Shown here: in pieces, positions 1 to 7,788 of the stretch
Position numbering within the stretch: position 1 is the first letter of the stretch
Layout of the letters: each line of letters begins with the position of its first letter
Assembly: GCA_963814095.1 (NCBI GenBank)
Contig: CAWFBT010000002.1
Span: 62,001 to 126,000 of the forward strand
Reading direction: 5' to 3'
Origin: JACVRW01 sp963814095
GTDB lineage: Bacteria; Actinomycetota; Thermoleophilia; Solirubrobacterales; Thermoleophilaceae
DNA length: 64,000 bases
Position numbers and translations under genes: made by a program
Notes under the pieces: model-generated
Seen by the model: the letters and a program-made list of their open reading frames with translations, nothing else
Told to the model about the DNA's origin: nothing
Databases searched by the model: none

Positions 1-895
1 TGAAGCGGTCGTAGTTGTCGCCGACGCTGCCGACCGGGACGTCGAAGTCGAAGTGCTCGTAGGACGAGTACGGCATCGCCTTGCGCAGGTCCCAGGCATG
101 CCCCGATGCGCGCAGCAGCGGACCGGTCACACCCAGGTCGAGCAGCCGTTCCTGCGAGACGACCCCGGTGTTCTTGAGCCGCTGCAGCCAGATCTCGTTC
201 CGGTCGAGCAGGGCCAGGTACTGGTCGAGCCGCTTCGGCATGATCTCGAGGAACTCGCGTGTCTTCTTCTCCCAGCCGGGCGGGATGTCCTCGAAGACGC
301 CGCCGACCTGGAAGAAGCGGGGGTGCATGCGCTGCCCCGACGACATCTCGAACAGGTCGAGCACGAGGTCGCGGTCGCGGCAGCCCCACCAGAGCATCGT
401 GATCGCGCCCAGGTCGAGCGCGCCGGTCGCGAGCGCGAACAGGTGCGACGCGATTCTGTTCAGCTCGAGGTGCGCGACGCGCAGATACTGCGCGCGTGGC
501 GGCACTTCGATCCCCAGCAGCCGCTCGACGGCCATGCAGTAGGCCATCGCGTTGTAGTAGTACGCGAGGTAGTCCATCCGCTCGACGAACGTGATGACCT
601 TCCAGTACTGCTGGTCCTCGCAGCTCTTCTCGATGCCGGTGTGGACGTAGCCGATGATCGGCTTGACGTCGCGCACGACCTCGCCCTCGAGCGTCGTCAG
701 CAGCCGCAGCACCCCGTGCGTCGCGGGGTGGTGGGGGCCGATGTTGATCGTGAAGAGCTCTTCGCTGAGGGCGAGGTCGCCCTCGGTGATCGCCGCGGTG
801 CCCGAGACGGGCTCCGCGTCCATCCGCTCCATCGTCACCGAGCGCTCGCGCTCGCGGTAGGGCACTGCGAGCGGGTCGGGCGGGCCGCTAGTCAT
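1..895 (-). CDS. nuoD: NADH-quinone oxidoreductase subunit D (3' end outside window)
   Basis: This is the 49-kDa subunit of respiratory complex I. It sits in the peripheral arm and helps form the quinone site next to cluster N2. About 298 N-terminal residues are inside the window. The reading frame gives the family core: INIGPHHPATHGV near residue 52, then GYVHTGIEK, ELNRIASHL and a GGVFEDIP stretch. The ATG at 893-895 overlaps the nuoC stop in ATGACTAG, which fixes the start and argues for translational coupling. The gene runs off the left edge, so the C-terminal quarter is unseen. Complex I order nuoA-B-C-D supports the call. Confidence 0.96.
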   Translation of the reverse strand, partial: MTSGPPDPLAVPYRERERSVTMERMDAEPVSGTAAITEGDLALSEELFTINIGPHHPATHGVLRLLTTLEGEVVRDVKPIIGYVHTGIEKSCEDQQYWKVITFVERMDYLAYYYNAMAYCMAVERLLGIEVPPRAQYLRVAHLELNRIASHLFALATGALDLGAITMLWWGCRDRDLVLDLFEMSSGQRMHPRFFQVGGVFEDIPPGWEKKTREFLEIMPKRLDQYLALLDRNEIWLQRLKNTGVVSQERLLDLGVTGPLLRASGHAWDLRKAMPYSSYEHFDFDVPVGSVGDNYDRF

Positions 896-1406
896 ACCAG
901 CGCGGGTACTTGTGCTCGTTGAACGTGAACATCACGGGCTCGCCGCCGAGCGGGAAGTCGCGGCGCTGCGGGTAGCCCACGTAGTCCTCGGGCATCAGCA
1001 GCCGGCGCAGGTCGGGGTGACCGTCGAACTCGACCCCGAACATGTCGAAGACCTCGCGCTCGTGGAAGTTCGCGCCGGCGAAGAGGTCGACCACCGACGG
1101 CACGCGCGGATCGTCGACGCCCACGCGCGTCTTGACCCGCAGCCGGTCGACGCGCTCCATCGAGAGCAGCTCGTAGTGGATGCCGAGGCGCGGCTCCTCG
1201 GGCAGGTAGTCGCAGCCGTGGACGCTCATCAGCGTGTCCCACGGCTCGTCTGCCTGACGCAGGTAGCCGATCACGTCGTGCAAGCGCTCGGGCGCGACCT
1301 GGAGCGTCGCCTGCTCCCGGAAGAAGGAGGTGCCGACCACCGCCTCGTCACCGAGCTCAGCGCGGACCGCCTGGGCGATCAGCTCGAGTCCGGTGGCATC
1401 AGGCAA
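888..1406 (-). CDS. nuoC: NADH-quinone oxidoreductase subunit C
   Basis: This is the 30-kDa subunit of complex I, in the peripheral arm between NuoB and NuoD. The 172-residue protein carries the family signature near residues 115-145 (EREVFDMFGVEFDGHPDLRR, then LMPEDYVGYPQRRDFPLGG). The length fits an unfused NuoC; some bacteria have a NuoCD fusion, but here the two genes are separate and overlap by 8 bp. The start overlaps the end of nuoB by 8 bp as well. It belongs to one operon reading towards the left edge. Confidence 0.96.
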   Translation of the reverse strand: MPDATGLELIAQAVRAELGDEAVVGTSFFREQATLQVAPERLHDVIGYLRQADEPWDTLMSVHGCDYLPEEPRLGIHYELLSMERVDRLRVKTRVGVDDPRVPSVVDLFAGANFHEREVFDMFGVEFDGHPDLRRLLMPEDYVGYPQRRDFPLGGEPVMFTFNEHKYPRWYD

Positions 1407-2052
1407 GCTCGGCCTCGGGTGCGATCGCGGTCTCGGGCTTCTCCTCGGTGCCGTAGGCGTTGTAGCGCTCCCGCCAGCCCATGTCCGGCGTGCCCATGAT
1501 CTTGTCCTGCAGCTTCATGATCCCGTAGATCAACGCCTCCGGGCGCGGCGGGCAGCCCGGCACGTAGATGTCGACCGGCAGGAACTTGTCTGCGCCCTGG
1601 ACCACCGCGTAGTTCGAGAACATGCCGGCGGTCGACGAGCAGGCGCCCATCGCGATCACCCACTTCGGCTCGAGCATCTGGTCGTAGAGCCTGCGGATGA
1701 TCGGGGCCATCTTGATCGACACGCGCCCGGACAGGATCAGCAGGTCGGCCTGGCGCGGCGTGAAGCGGATCGCCTCGGCGCCGAAGCGTGCGAGGTCGTT
1801 CCGCGGTGAGCCGATCACGGTGATCATCTCGATCGCGCAGCAGGCGAGGCCGAAGCCGAGCGGGAACAGGCAGTTCTTGCGTGCCCAGTTCTGAGCGGTC
1901 TCGAGCTTCGTGAACAGCAGCCGCTCCTCGACGTACTCGTCGAGGTCCTTGCCGGCCGACTCGTCACGCAGCATCTGCTGAGCGCGCAGCTGCCGCACCC
2001 GCAGGTCCTGGGGCGCGCGGCCGCCATCGACGGGGGTGCGCGTCACTTCCAT
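1399..2052 (-). CDS. nuoB: NADH-quinone oxidoreductase subunit B
   Basis: This 20-kDa complex I subunit binds the terminal [4Fe-4S] cluster N2, which passes electrons to quinone. The 217-residue protein shows the tandem cysteines in GLACCAIEM (about 69-72), the later cysteine in GACSSTAGMFSNY and the fourth in VPGCPPRPEAL. These are the four cluster ligands. The first 40 residues form a charged N-terminal extension common in actinobacterial NuoB. The gene overlaps nuoA by about 10 bp and nuoC by 8 bp, which is consistent with coupled translation in the nuo operon. Confidence 0.97.
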   Translation of the reverse strand: MEVTRTPVDGGRAPQDLRVRQLRAQQMLRDESAGKDLDEYVEERLLFTKLETAQNWARKNCLFPLGFGLACCAIEMITVIGSPRNDLARFGAEAIRFTPRQADLLILSGRVSIKMAPIIRRLYDQMLEPKWVIAMGACSSTAGMFSNYAVVQGADKFLPVDIYVPGCPPRPEALIYGIMKLQDKIMGTPDMGWRERYNAYGTEEKPETAIAPEAELA

Positions 2053-2399
2053 TCCAAGGCCCCCCTTCTCCAGACGAATACGAAAGCAATCAGCAGCAGC
2101 ACCACGAAGATGCCGGTCTCGACGAGGGCGAAGGTTCCGAGCGCGTCGAGCTGAAGCGCGACCGGGTAGAGGAACACGACCTCGATGTCGAACAGGATGA
2201 AGAGCATCGCGATCAGGTAGAAGCTGATCCCGAAGCGGAAAGTGTGCCTCACCTCGGATGGCAGGCCGCTCTCGTAGGGCTCACTCTTGACGCGCCCCGG
2301 GCGCTTCGGCCCGAGTACATGATTCGCCATCGTGAACGCCGTGCCGATGCCAAGGCCGAGCAGCAGAAAGACGAGGGCTGGCAGGTAGCTCTTCAGCAA
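2043..2399 (-). CDS. nuoA: NADH-quinone oxidoreductase subunit A
   Basis: This is a small membrane subunit of complex I with three transmembrane helices. The reading frame is open further upstream, but the extra residues are not family-like. I chose the TTG at 2397-2399, giving 118 residues that begin with LKSYLPALVFLLLG. This is the usual NuoA length and start. The conserved loop KSEPYESGLP and the motif FYLIAMLFILFDIE are present. A TATA-like -10 box lies only about 11 bases upstream of this TTG, so the message may be nearly leaderless. It is the first gene of the nuo operon. Confidence 0.92.
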   Translation of the reverse strand: MLKSYLPALVFLLLGLGIGTAFTMANHVLGPKRPGRVKSEPYESGLPSEVRHTFRFGISFYLIAMLFILFDIEVVFLYPVALQLDALGTFALVETGIFVVLLLIAFVFVWRRGALEWK

Positions 2400-2410
2400 T
2401 CCACGCGGAG

Positions 2411-2416
2411 GTATAA
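2411..2416 (-). promoter_or_regulatory. Candidate -10 box of the nuo operon
   Basis: On the minus strand TTATAC ends 11 bases before the TTG start of nuoA. A transcription start 6-8 bases downstream would leave a leader of about 3-5 bases. No Shine-Dalgarno sequence is visible before the TTG, which agrees with a leaderless message. The -35 region is not convincing. This is inference from the sequence only. Confidence 0.4.
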
Positions 2417-2475
2417 CGCAACCTTGTGCGGCGAGGCCACATAGTGCGAAAGGACACCCCCTGAGCGAGATCCAC

Positions 2476-2898
2476 ATGGTGGTGGGGATTGCCGTCCTTC
2501 TGTCCAACGCGATCGCCGCCGGATGGGGTGCGATCGGGTGGCTCCGCAAGGACGCGCGGGCCTCGCTCGTGTTCTGGCCGCTGCTGCGCGTGGCCCAGGC
2601 GACGGTCGTCGTCGAGGCCGTGCTCGGCTTCCTCCTGCTGGCCCGCGGCGCCTCGGCGCCGGACGGCCTGCACGTGGCCTACGGCGTCTCGCCTTTGGTG
2701 ATCACCGTGATCAGCGAGGCGATGCGAGCGGGTATCGCGCAGCGCGAGCTCGACGACGTCGAGGACGTCGACGCGCTCGAGCGCGGCGAGCAGGTCGCGC
2801 TCGCCAAGCGCGTGGCACTCGGCGAGATGGGCGTGATGACGGTGGGCGCCCTGCTGATCCTGACGCTGGCGTTGCGGGCCTATCAGACGGGGGGCTAG
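2476..2898 (+). CDS. Small integral membrane protein of unknown function
   Basis: The 140-residue protein has about four hydrophobic segments (roughly residues 2-22, 30-60, 67-82 and 115-135). A charged stretch (QRELDDVEDVDALERGEQ) lies between the third and fourth. It has no signal peptide beyond the first membrane segment and no recognised catalytic motif. It is divergent from nuoA, and the two share a 76-bp intergenic region. The codon use and third-position GC look like a real gene. I do not recognise the family. It could be an accessory membrane protein near complex I, but that is only suggested by position. Confidence 0.6.
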   Translation: MVVGIAVLLSNAIAAGWGAIGWLRKDARASLVFWPLLRVAQATVVVEAVLGFLLLARGASAPDGLHVAYGVSPLVITVISEAMRAGIAQRELDDVEDVDALERGEQVALAKRVALGEMGVMTVGALLILTLALRAYQTGG

Positions 2899-2913
2899 GC
2901 CGGCGCCTGGCAG

Positions 2914-3117
2914 CTACTCGTGCGAGTGGTCGTGCGCCTGCTCGCCGCGCTCCTCGCCCGCCTCGTGCGTGTGCGGGTGCGAGTGCGTGACGTCGCCGTG
3001 CGAATGCTCGTGCTCGTGCTCGGTGTGCTCGTGCTCGTGCGAGCTGTGCGGATGCGTGTGGGTGCGGTCGCCGTGTGAGTGCTCGTGCGAGTGCTGCTGC
3101 TCGTGCTCGTGCTCCAC
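2914..3117 (-). CDS. His/Glu-rich metal-binding peptide, last gene of the Co/Ni transporter operon
   Basis: This is a 67-residue protein in which histidine makes up about a third of the residues, mostly in alternating HEHEH, HSHEHSHGD and HTHPHSS runs. There is no signal peptide and no membrane segment, so it should be cytosolic. The start is the GTG at 3115-3117, five bases after a perfect AAGGAGG that itself overlaps the end of cbiO. Such His-rich peptides bind Ni, Co or Zn in other bacteria (Hpn and the His-rich tails of HypB and SlyD are examples). Its place directly behind an ECF cobalt/nickel importer suggests intracellular storage or buffering of the imported metal. The DNA is repetitive (GTGCTCGTG units) because of the protein sequence. 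Confidence 0.72.
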   Translation of the reverse strand: MEHEHEQQHSHEHSHGDRTHTHPHSSHEHEHTEHEHEHSHGDVTHSHPHTHEAGEERGEQAHDHSHE

Positions 3118-3119
3118 GT

Positions 3120-3920
3120 CTACCTCCTTGTGGCTTCCTCCAGCTGGAAGTCTGCCGCGAAGTCGCCCACAGGTCGAGGCCGCCTCGTCACCCGCTCGAG
3201 CGCGAACCCGGCCGGAAGCTCGAGGTCGTGCCGTGCAAGCAGCTCGGAGTCGGCGAGCAGCTCGTGACAGTCGGCGTCGGCGACGATCAGGCCGTCCGCG
3301 AGGATCACGGCGCGCTCGCACAGCTCGGCGGCCATCGGCAGGTCGTGCGTCGTGAGCAGCATCGTGCGGTCGATCCGCTCGAGGATGTCGAGCAGCTCGC
3401 GACGGGCGCGTGGATCGAGGTTGGCCGACGGCTCGTCGAGGACCAGCAGGCTCGGGCGCATCGCGAGCACGGTCGCGATCGCGACGCGCCGGCGCTCGCC
3501 CATCGACAGCTGGTGCGGCGCGCGCTCGGCGGCCTCGCTCATCCGCACGGCGGCGAGCGCCTCGCCGACGCGCCGCTCGACCTCGGCCGGCGGAAGTCCC
3601 TGATTGAGCGGGCCGAACGAGACGTCCTCGCCGACCGTCGGCATGAAGAGCTGGTCGTCGGGATCCTGGAAGACGAGTCCCACGCGCGTGCGCAGCGCCG
3701 CCAGCGTGCCGTCCTCCACCTGGAGCCCTGCCACCTCGAGGCTGCCGGCGCCCCGCATGAGGCCGTTCAGGTGCAGCATCAGCGTCGTCTTGCCGGCGCC
3801 GTTCGGGCCGAGGATCGCCACGCGCTCGCCATGCTCGATGTGGAGCTCGACGCCGCGCAGCGCGGGCCGGCCATTCGGATAGCTGTAGCTGACCCCGGTT
3901 GCGTGGACGGCGCAGCTCAT
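3120..3920 (-). CDS. cbiO: Energy-coupling factor ATPase of cobalt/nickel transporter (CbiO/NikO)
   Basis: This is the ABC-type ATPase that drives the energy-coupling-factor importer for cobalt or nickel. The 266-residue protein has Walker A GPNGAGKTT (about 37-45), the Q-loop in LVFQDPDDQLF, the signature QLSMGERRRVAIA, Walker B LLVLDEP and the switch histidine in LLTTHDLPMA. The ATG overlaps the cbiQ stop (ATGA). It acts on the inner membrane face with CbiQ and the CbiM-type substrate-binding component. Normal length. Confidence 0.93.
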   Translation of the reverse strand: MSCAVHATGVSYSYPNGRPALRGVELHIEHGERVAILGPNGAGKTTLMLHLNGLMRGAGSLEVAGLQVEDGTLAALRTRVGLVFQDPDDQLFMPTVGEDVSFGPLNQGLPPAEVERRVGEALAAVRMSEAAERAPHQLSMGERRRVAIATVLAMRPSLLVLDEPSANLDPRARRELLDILERIDRTMLLTTHDLPMAAELCERAVILADGLIVADADCHELLADSELLARHDLELPAGFALERVTRRPRPVGDFAADFQLEEATRR

Positions 3921-4702
3921 CCGATCACCCCGGCCGCGACCCGCAGCGGGACGAGCGCGCTGAGTACGGCGGCCACGAACGCGACGTCGGCCCGCCCGAA
4001 GACGAGCGGCGTGAGTCGCGGCATGCGGCCGTTGTAGCCGCGCGCGAGCATCGCGACGTAGACCCGCTCGCCACGCGAGTAGGTGCGCAGGAAGAGCGCC
4101 GTCGCGACTCGCCCGAGCACGCCGGCGTGGAGGGCGCTGCGGGGCTGGTAGCCACGCGCCGCGAGCGCGGCGCGCATGCGGCCCACCTCCTCGACGATCA
4201 CGAAGAGGTAGCGGTACATGAAGGCGGCGATCAGGATGAACAGGCGCGGCACGCGCATGGCCTCGAGGCCGCGCAGGACCGACGGGAACGTCGTGGTCGC
4301 GCCGAGCAGCACGGCGGCGACGGTCCCGATCGTCGCCTTGGCCGTCACGGCGGCGAATGTCTCGAGGCCGTCCTCGTGGAGCGTGAGCGGGCCGAGCGAG
4401 TAGGTCTCGCCCCCGGTGCGGAAGAGCGGGATGAGGAGTGCGGCGAGCAGCACCACGGGGAGGACGAAGCGCGCGCGCCGCCAGATGTCGTTGACCCGTA
4501 CGCGCGCGAGATACGTCACGCCGGCGAGCACCGCCAAGCAGGCCACGAACACCGGCCACGCCTGAACCGGCGTCGAGACCGCGACGAGCGTGATCGCGAT
4601 CAGGCCGACGATCTTCGCTCGCGGGTCGAGCCGGTGAACCGGGCTGGCGGTGTCTCCGGCCAGCCCGGTCAGCTCGAGCGAGTGGTTGCAGAGCCCGCTC
4701 AC
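3917..4702 (-). CDS. cbiQ: Energy-coupling factor transmembrane protein (CbiQ/NikQ)
   Basis: This is the T component of the ECF importer. It transmits ATP-driven movement to the substrate-binding subunit. The 261-residue protein has about five to six membrane helices and the two cytoplasmic coupling motifs of the family, AALAARGY and AMLARGYNGR, both of the Ala-x-x-Arg-Gly type. Translation starts at GTG (4700-4702), seven bases behind the stop of the PDGLE gene. It is part of the operon fur-cbiM-PDGLE-cbiQ-cbiO. Confidence 0.92.
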   Translation of the reverse strand: MSGLCNHSLELTGLAGDTASPVHRLDPRAKIVGLIAITLVAVSTPVQAWPVFVACLAVLAGVTYLARVRVNDIWRRARFVLPVVLLAALLIPLFRTGGETYSLGPLTLHEDGLETFAAVTAKATIGTVAAVLLGATTTFPSVLRGLEAMRVPRLFILIAAFMYRYLFVIVEEVGRMRAALAARGYQPRSALHAGVLGRVATALFLRTYSRGERVYVAMLARGYNGRMPRLTPLVFGRADVAFVAAVLSALVPLRVAAGVIG

Positions 4703-4709
4703 CGGACGC

Positions 4710-5033
4710 TCAGGCCGGTGCTCCGCGCGGGCCGGCCGCGTCCGGTCGCCGCCTCACGAGCCAGGCAAGTCCCAAGCCGATCGCGAACACCCCGAGCGTG
4801 CCGACGAAGCCGGCCACGCCGGTCGCGACCCGCTCGTTGTCGATACCCGGGAAGGCGTAGTCGGGGATCGGCGAGTCCTCCTGGATGTTGTGCAGCTTGC
4901 CCTGGTCGAGGAAGGCCTTCTCCTCGGCCACCTTCTCGAGCCCGTCGGGGCTGGGCGAGGCAAACGGCGACGCCGCCGTGGCGAGCCCGACCGCCAGCGC
5001 CAGGGCGATGGCGACGAAGATTCGCGTGCGCAT
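4710..5033 (-). CDS. PDGLE-domain subunit of cobalt/nickel ECF transporter (CbiN-like)
   Basis: This 107-residue protein has an N-terminal signal-like helix (2-22), the PDGLEKVAEEKAF motif (about 29-41) that names the domain and a C-terminal membrane helix (70-92) followed by a basic tail. PDGLE proteins take the place of CbiN or NikN. They are two-helix accessory subunits needed for activity of the CbiM/NikM substrate-binding component. It lies one base downstream of cbiM and directly before cbiQ, which is the position expected for CbiN. Confidence 0.85.
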   Translation of the reverse strand: MRTRIFVAIALALAVGLATAASPFASPSPDGLEKVAEEKAFLDQGKLHNIQEDSPIPDYAFPGIDNERVATGVAGFVGTLGVFAIGLGLAWLVRRRPDAAGPRGAPA

Positions 5034-5034
5034 C

Positions 5035-5748
5035 TCAGGCCTCCATTCCGATAGTGCGCCCGACCGGCGGGGCGACGGGCTGCTTCAGCTCCTCAGGCGC
5101 GAGCGCCACGAGGTCCGGTCGCGAGGCGAGCACGGCGCTCACCGCGGCGACCGTGATGATCGCCTCCCCGACGCCGATCAGCGCGTGCACGCCCAGCATG
5201 GCCGGCAGCGAGGTGCCGAGCGGGATCGTGTCCGACATCGCGAGCTCGACGCTCGTGGCGGCGGCGCCCACCATCACGGCGAGCCAGGAGACGACGCCGA
5301 CGACACTCAGGAAAGCCACGCGCATATGCGGCACGGCCTTCATCGCCGCGGCGACGACCAGGCCGGCGAGGAGCGCGCCGAGCACGCCCATGTTCAGCAC
5401 GTTCGCGCCGAGCGCCGAGATGCCGCCGTCGGCGAACGCGAAGGCCTGCACGGCGATCACCACGGCCATCACGAGGCACGCGAGCCACGGGCCGAGGAGC
5501 ACGGCGGCGAGCGTCGCCCCGAGGAAGTGGCCGCTGGTGCCGCCGACGATCGGGAAGTTGAGCATCTGGGCCGCGAAGATGAAGGCGGCGAGCACGCCCA
5601 GCAGCGGCACGCGCGCCTCGTCCAGCTCCACGTTCGCGACCCTCAGGGCGTACGCCACGGCAGCGATCGCGAGCACGCCACAGGCGAGCGCCACGCCACC
5701 GCTCAGGAAGCCATCCGGGATGTGGAGGGCTATCGGGATTTCGAGCAT
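5035..5748 (-). CDS. cbiM: Cobalt/nickel ECF substrate-binding membrane protein (CbiM/NikM)
   Basis: This is the S component that binds Co(II) or Ni(II) in the membrane. The 237-residue protein has the family motif HIPDGFLSGG near the N-terminus and the metal-site histidine in GGTSGHFLGATLAAVLLGPW, plus six to seven helices. In characterised members the mature chain starts Met-His, and the free N-terminus is a ligand. Here eight extra residues (MLEIPIAL) precede the histidine, and no alternative start codon is available closer to it. The ATG has a good GAGGAG ribosome site. Metal specificity cannot be read from the sequence. Confidence 0.92.
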   Translation of the reverse strand: MLEIPIALHIPDGFLSGGVALACGVLAIAAVAYALRVANVELDEARVPLLGVLAAFIFAAQMLNFPIVGGTSGHFLGATLAAVLLGPWLACLVMAVVIAVQAFAFADGGISALGANVLNMGVLGALLAGLVVAAAMKAVPHMRVAFLSVVGVVSWLAVMVGAAATSVELAMSDTIPLGTSLPAMLGVHALIGVGEAIITVAAVSAVLASRPDLVALAPEELKQPVAPPVGRTIGMEA

Positions 5749-5770
5749 GCGCGGTTCTCCTCTCGAGGGT

Positions 5771-6235
5771 TCAGGTCTCCTCGCGGGCGCAGTCCGCGCA
5801 GAGACCGAGGATCGGGAAGTGGCTGAAGCGGGCCTCGTAGCCGAAGCGGTCGTGAATCAGCGTCCGGAGGTCGTCCATCTCGGAGGGCTCGACAGCCGTG
5901 ACCGCATTGCACGAGTTGCAGACGAGGTACTCGCGCTGACTCGCGCCCGTCGGCATGTACAGCCCGGGCCCATGGCCGAAGTGGCTGTGCCGGACGAGAC
6001 CGACCTGCTCGAGCGTCTCGAGGTTGCGATAGACCGACGCAAGGTCAGAGCGGGGCAGGCGGCCCGAGAGGCCGTCGGCGATCTGGTCGGCCGAGATCGG
6101 AGCGTCCGCGGCGTAGAGCGCCTCGAGCACGAGCCGGCGCGCGGATGAGATGCGCATCCCCTTCGCGCGCAGTGCCTCGATGGCGGCTTCTACGTCAGGC
6201 GCCTCGAGGGAGGGACCTGTGTGCGGGGCAGTCAC
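5771..6235 (-). CDS. Fur-family metalloregulator
   Basis: This is a DNA-binding repressor of the Fur/Zur/Nur type. The 154-residue protein has an N-terminal winged helix (KGMRISSARRLVLEALYAADAPISADQIADGL, then SVYRNLETLEQVGLVRH) and a dimerisation domain with the ligand cluster HSHFGHGPGLY. Two Cys-x-x-Cys pairs (CNSC and CADC) would hold a structural zinc. It starts at GTG. It is the first gene of the operon with the cobalt/nickel importer, 22 bases before cbiM, and has a palindrome in its own promoter. By context it is more likely a nickel, cobalt or zinc sensor than an iron sensor. Confidence 0.88.
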   Translation of the reverse strand: MTAPHTGPSLEAPDVEAAIEALRAKGMRISSARRLVLEALYAADAPISADQIADGLSGRLPRSDLASVYRNLETLEQVGLVRHSHFGHGPGLYMPTGASQREYLVCNSCNAVTAVEPSEMDDLRTLIHDRFGYEARFSHFPILGLCADCAREET

Positions 6236-6270
6236 GTCAATCCTCTACGGAGCAGAGCTTGATTTGGATC

Positions 6271-6286
6271 ACTCGCAATTGCAAGT
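6271..6286. promoter_or_regulatory. Palindromic Fur/Nur-type operator
   Basis: ACTCGCAATTGCAAGT matches its own reverse complement at 14 of 16 positions. It lies 35 bases upstream of the fur start and just behind the stop of the preceding NicO gene. The half-site resembles the TTGCAA half-site of the Streptomyces nickel regulator Nur, but without the five-base spacer. It is the only such site I saw in this region. Autoregulation and control of the importer operon are inferred. Confidence 0.6.
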
Positions 6287-6289
6287 AAC

Positions 6290-7788
6290 TCACATTAAGC
6301 CCGGCAGCGCGTTGACGGTGAGCAGGCAGCCGACGCCGACGATGACCACGGCCGAGGCGGCCGGAAGCGCCGCCGCGACTCGGCTGAATGCCGCGGCGCG
6401 GCCGTCGCTCACGCCCACCCGGCCGAGCCGCGGCAAGAGCTTGCGCGCGTAGACGACGGCCAGCCCGAGCCCCGTGAGGGTGCCGGCCAGGCCGAGGCTG
6501 AACGCGACGATCAGCAGCAGCCCGAGCGCGATCTCGTGCTGCGCGATCGCTCCCAGGAGGACGACGAGCGCAGACGGGCAAGGGATCAGGCCGGCGGCCG
6601 CGCCGAGCCCGATCAGGCTGCGGTTGGTGACCGTGTGATCCCCGGCGTGGTCGTGGTGATGGCTGTGCCCATGGCCGTGGTCCCGGCCGCGCAGGTGATC
6701 CCTGAAGTGCTGGAAGCCCGCGCGCGTGAGGGAGTGCTCGTGGTCGTGATGGTGATGGTGATCGTGGTCATGCTCGTGCTGGTGGTGCGAGTGCCCGCGG
6801 CCGCGCAGCCGCGAGCGCAGCACGCCGAGGCCGATCGCGACGACCAGCGCGCCCGAGATCAGGTTCAGCCACGGGTAGAGGTCCTCGGGCAGCACGTACT
6901 GCGACAGCGCGAGCGTCACGAAGCCGAGCAGGAAGACCCCGATCGTGTGCGCGACCGTGACCGTCGCCCCGAGCGCGACGGCGTGCCGTGGCCTGCCCTT
7001 CGTGCCGACCAGGTAGGCGGCGACCATCGCCTTGCCGTGACCCGGCGACAGGGCGTGCACGGCGCCCCATCCGAAGGCCGCGAGCAGCAGGACGAAGAGG
7101 ACTCCCTCGCCGGCCGCGGCGCGCTCGAAGAGCCCGGCGAAGCCGTCACCGCCGGTGCGGCTCGTCGACACCTGATCGGCGCCCTCGGCGCGGGGGGCGA
7201 TCAGCATGCCGTCGCCGGCAGTGACCGAGAAGGACGCCTCGCGGCGGTCGAGCGGGCTGCTCAGGAGATCCTCCGGGTAGCGGCGCAGGCCGTTCGTCGG
7301 GTCGCCGCTCGGCGCCTTGGTGCGCACGGCGGTGTCTTCGCCGGCGCCGCGACGATCGCCTTCCAACCCACGCGGTCCTCGAAGCTGTCGTCCGTGAGCT
7401 TCACTCGGCGCGGCGAGTCGACGGCCGCCCGCAGGCGCAGCTCGAGGCGCGTCGTGTCGAGCCCACCGCTGCCCGGCGGGAAGCTGAGGCGCGGCTCGCC
7501 GACCTGTCGCAGCGCTGCCTCGCGCCCGTCCACGGTCAGCGTGAGCCCCTCCTCGACCTCCGCGAGCTTGCGCTCGAGCACCTCAGCGCGCGGCACGTTC
7601 CGCTCCTGGACCGTGGGGATCTCCGCCTGGTCGAGGATGTAGCGGACGTCCACGCGGTCGGCGGAGATCGACACCGTCGAGAGGTGGTTGACGGAGAAGT
7701 TGCCGAGCGGGTGGGCCTCGGCTCCCGGTGCGGCGAACGCCAGGATCGCCGCGGCCGCCAGGGCGAGCAGGAGCAGTCGGGCCTTCAT
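6290..7788 (-). pseudogene. NicO-type nickel/cobalt transporter with a single-base frameshift
   Basis: Two adjoining frames make one protein. The first (from ATG 7786-7788) has a signal peptide, the HPLGNFSVNH start of the mature chain and a beta-rich extracellular domain ending GWKAIVA. The second continues GEDTAVRTKAPSGDPTNG into a six-helix NicO domain with HALSPGHGKAM, a long cytoplasmic His-rich loop (about 20 of 60 residues His) and GLIPCPSALVVLL. The frames join near 7337-7350. Adding one base to a CCGG there restores 499 residues. Relatives are exporters or importers of Ni/Co. The start overlaps the TPR gene stop (ATGA). It may be a sequencing error. Confidence 0.82.

Noticed and set aside
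2940..3117. Tandem GTGCTCGTG-like repeats that look like a minisatellite or CRISPR
   Set aside because: There are no spacers of constant length. The repeats are the codons of a His/Glu-rich peptide.
3899..6148. A 749-codon plus-strand open frame
   Set aside because: It is antisense to cbiQ, cbiM and fur and has Arg/Ala-rich, low-complexity translation typical of a shadow frame at high GC.
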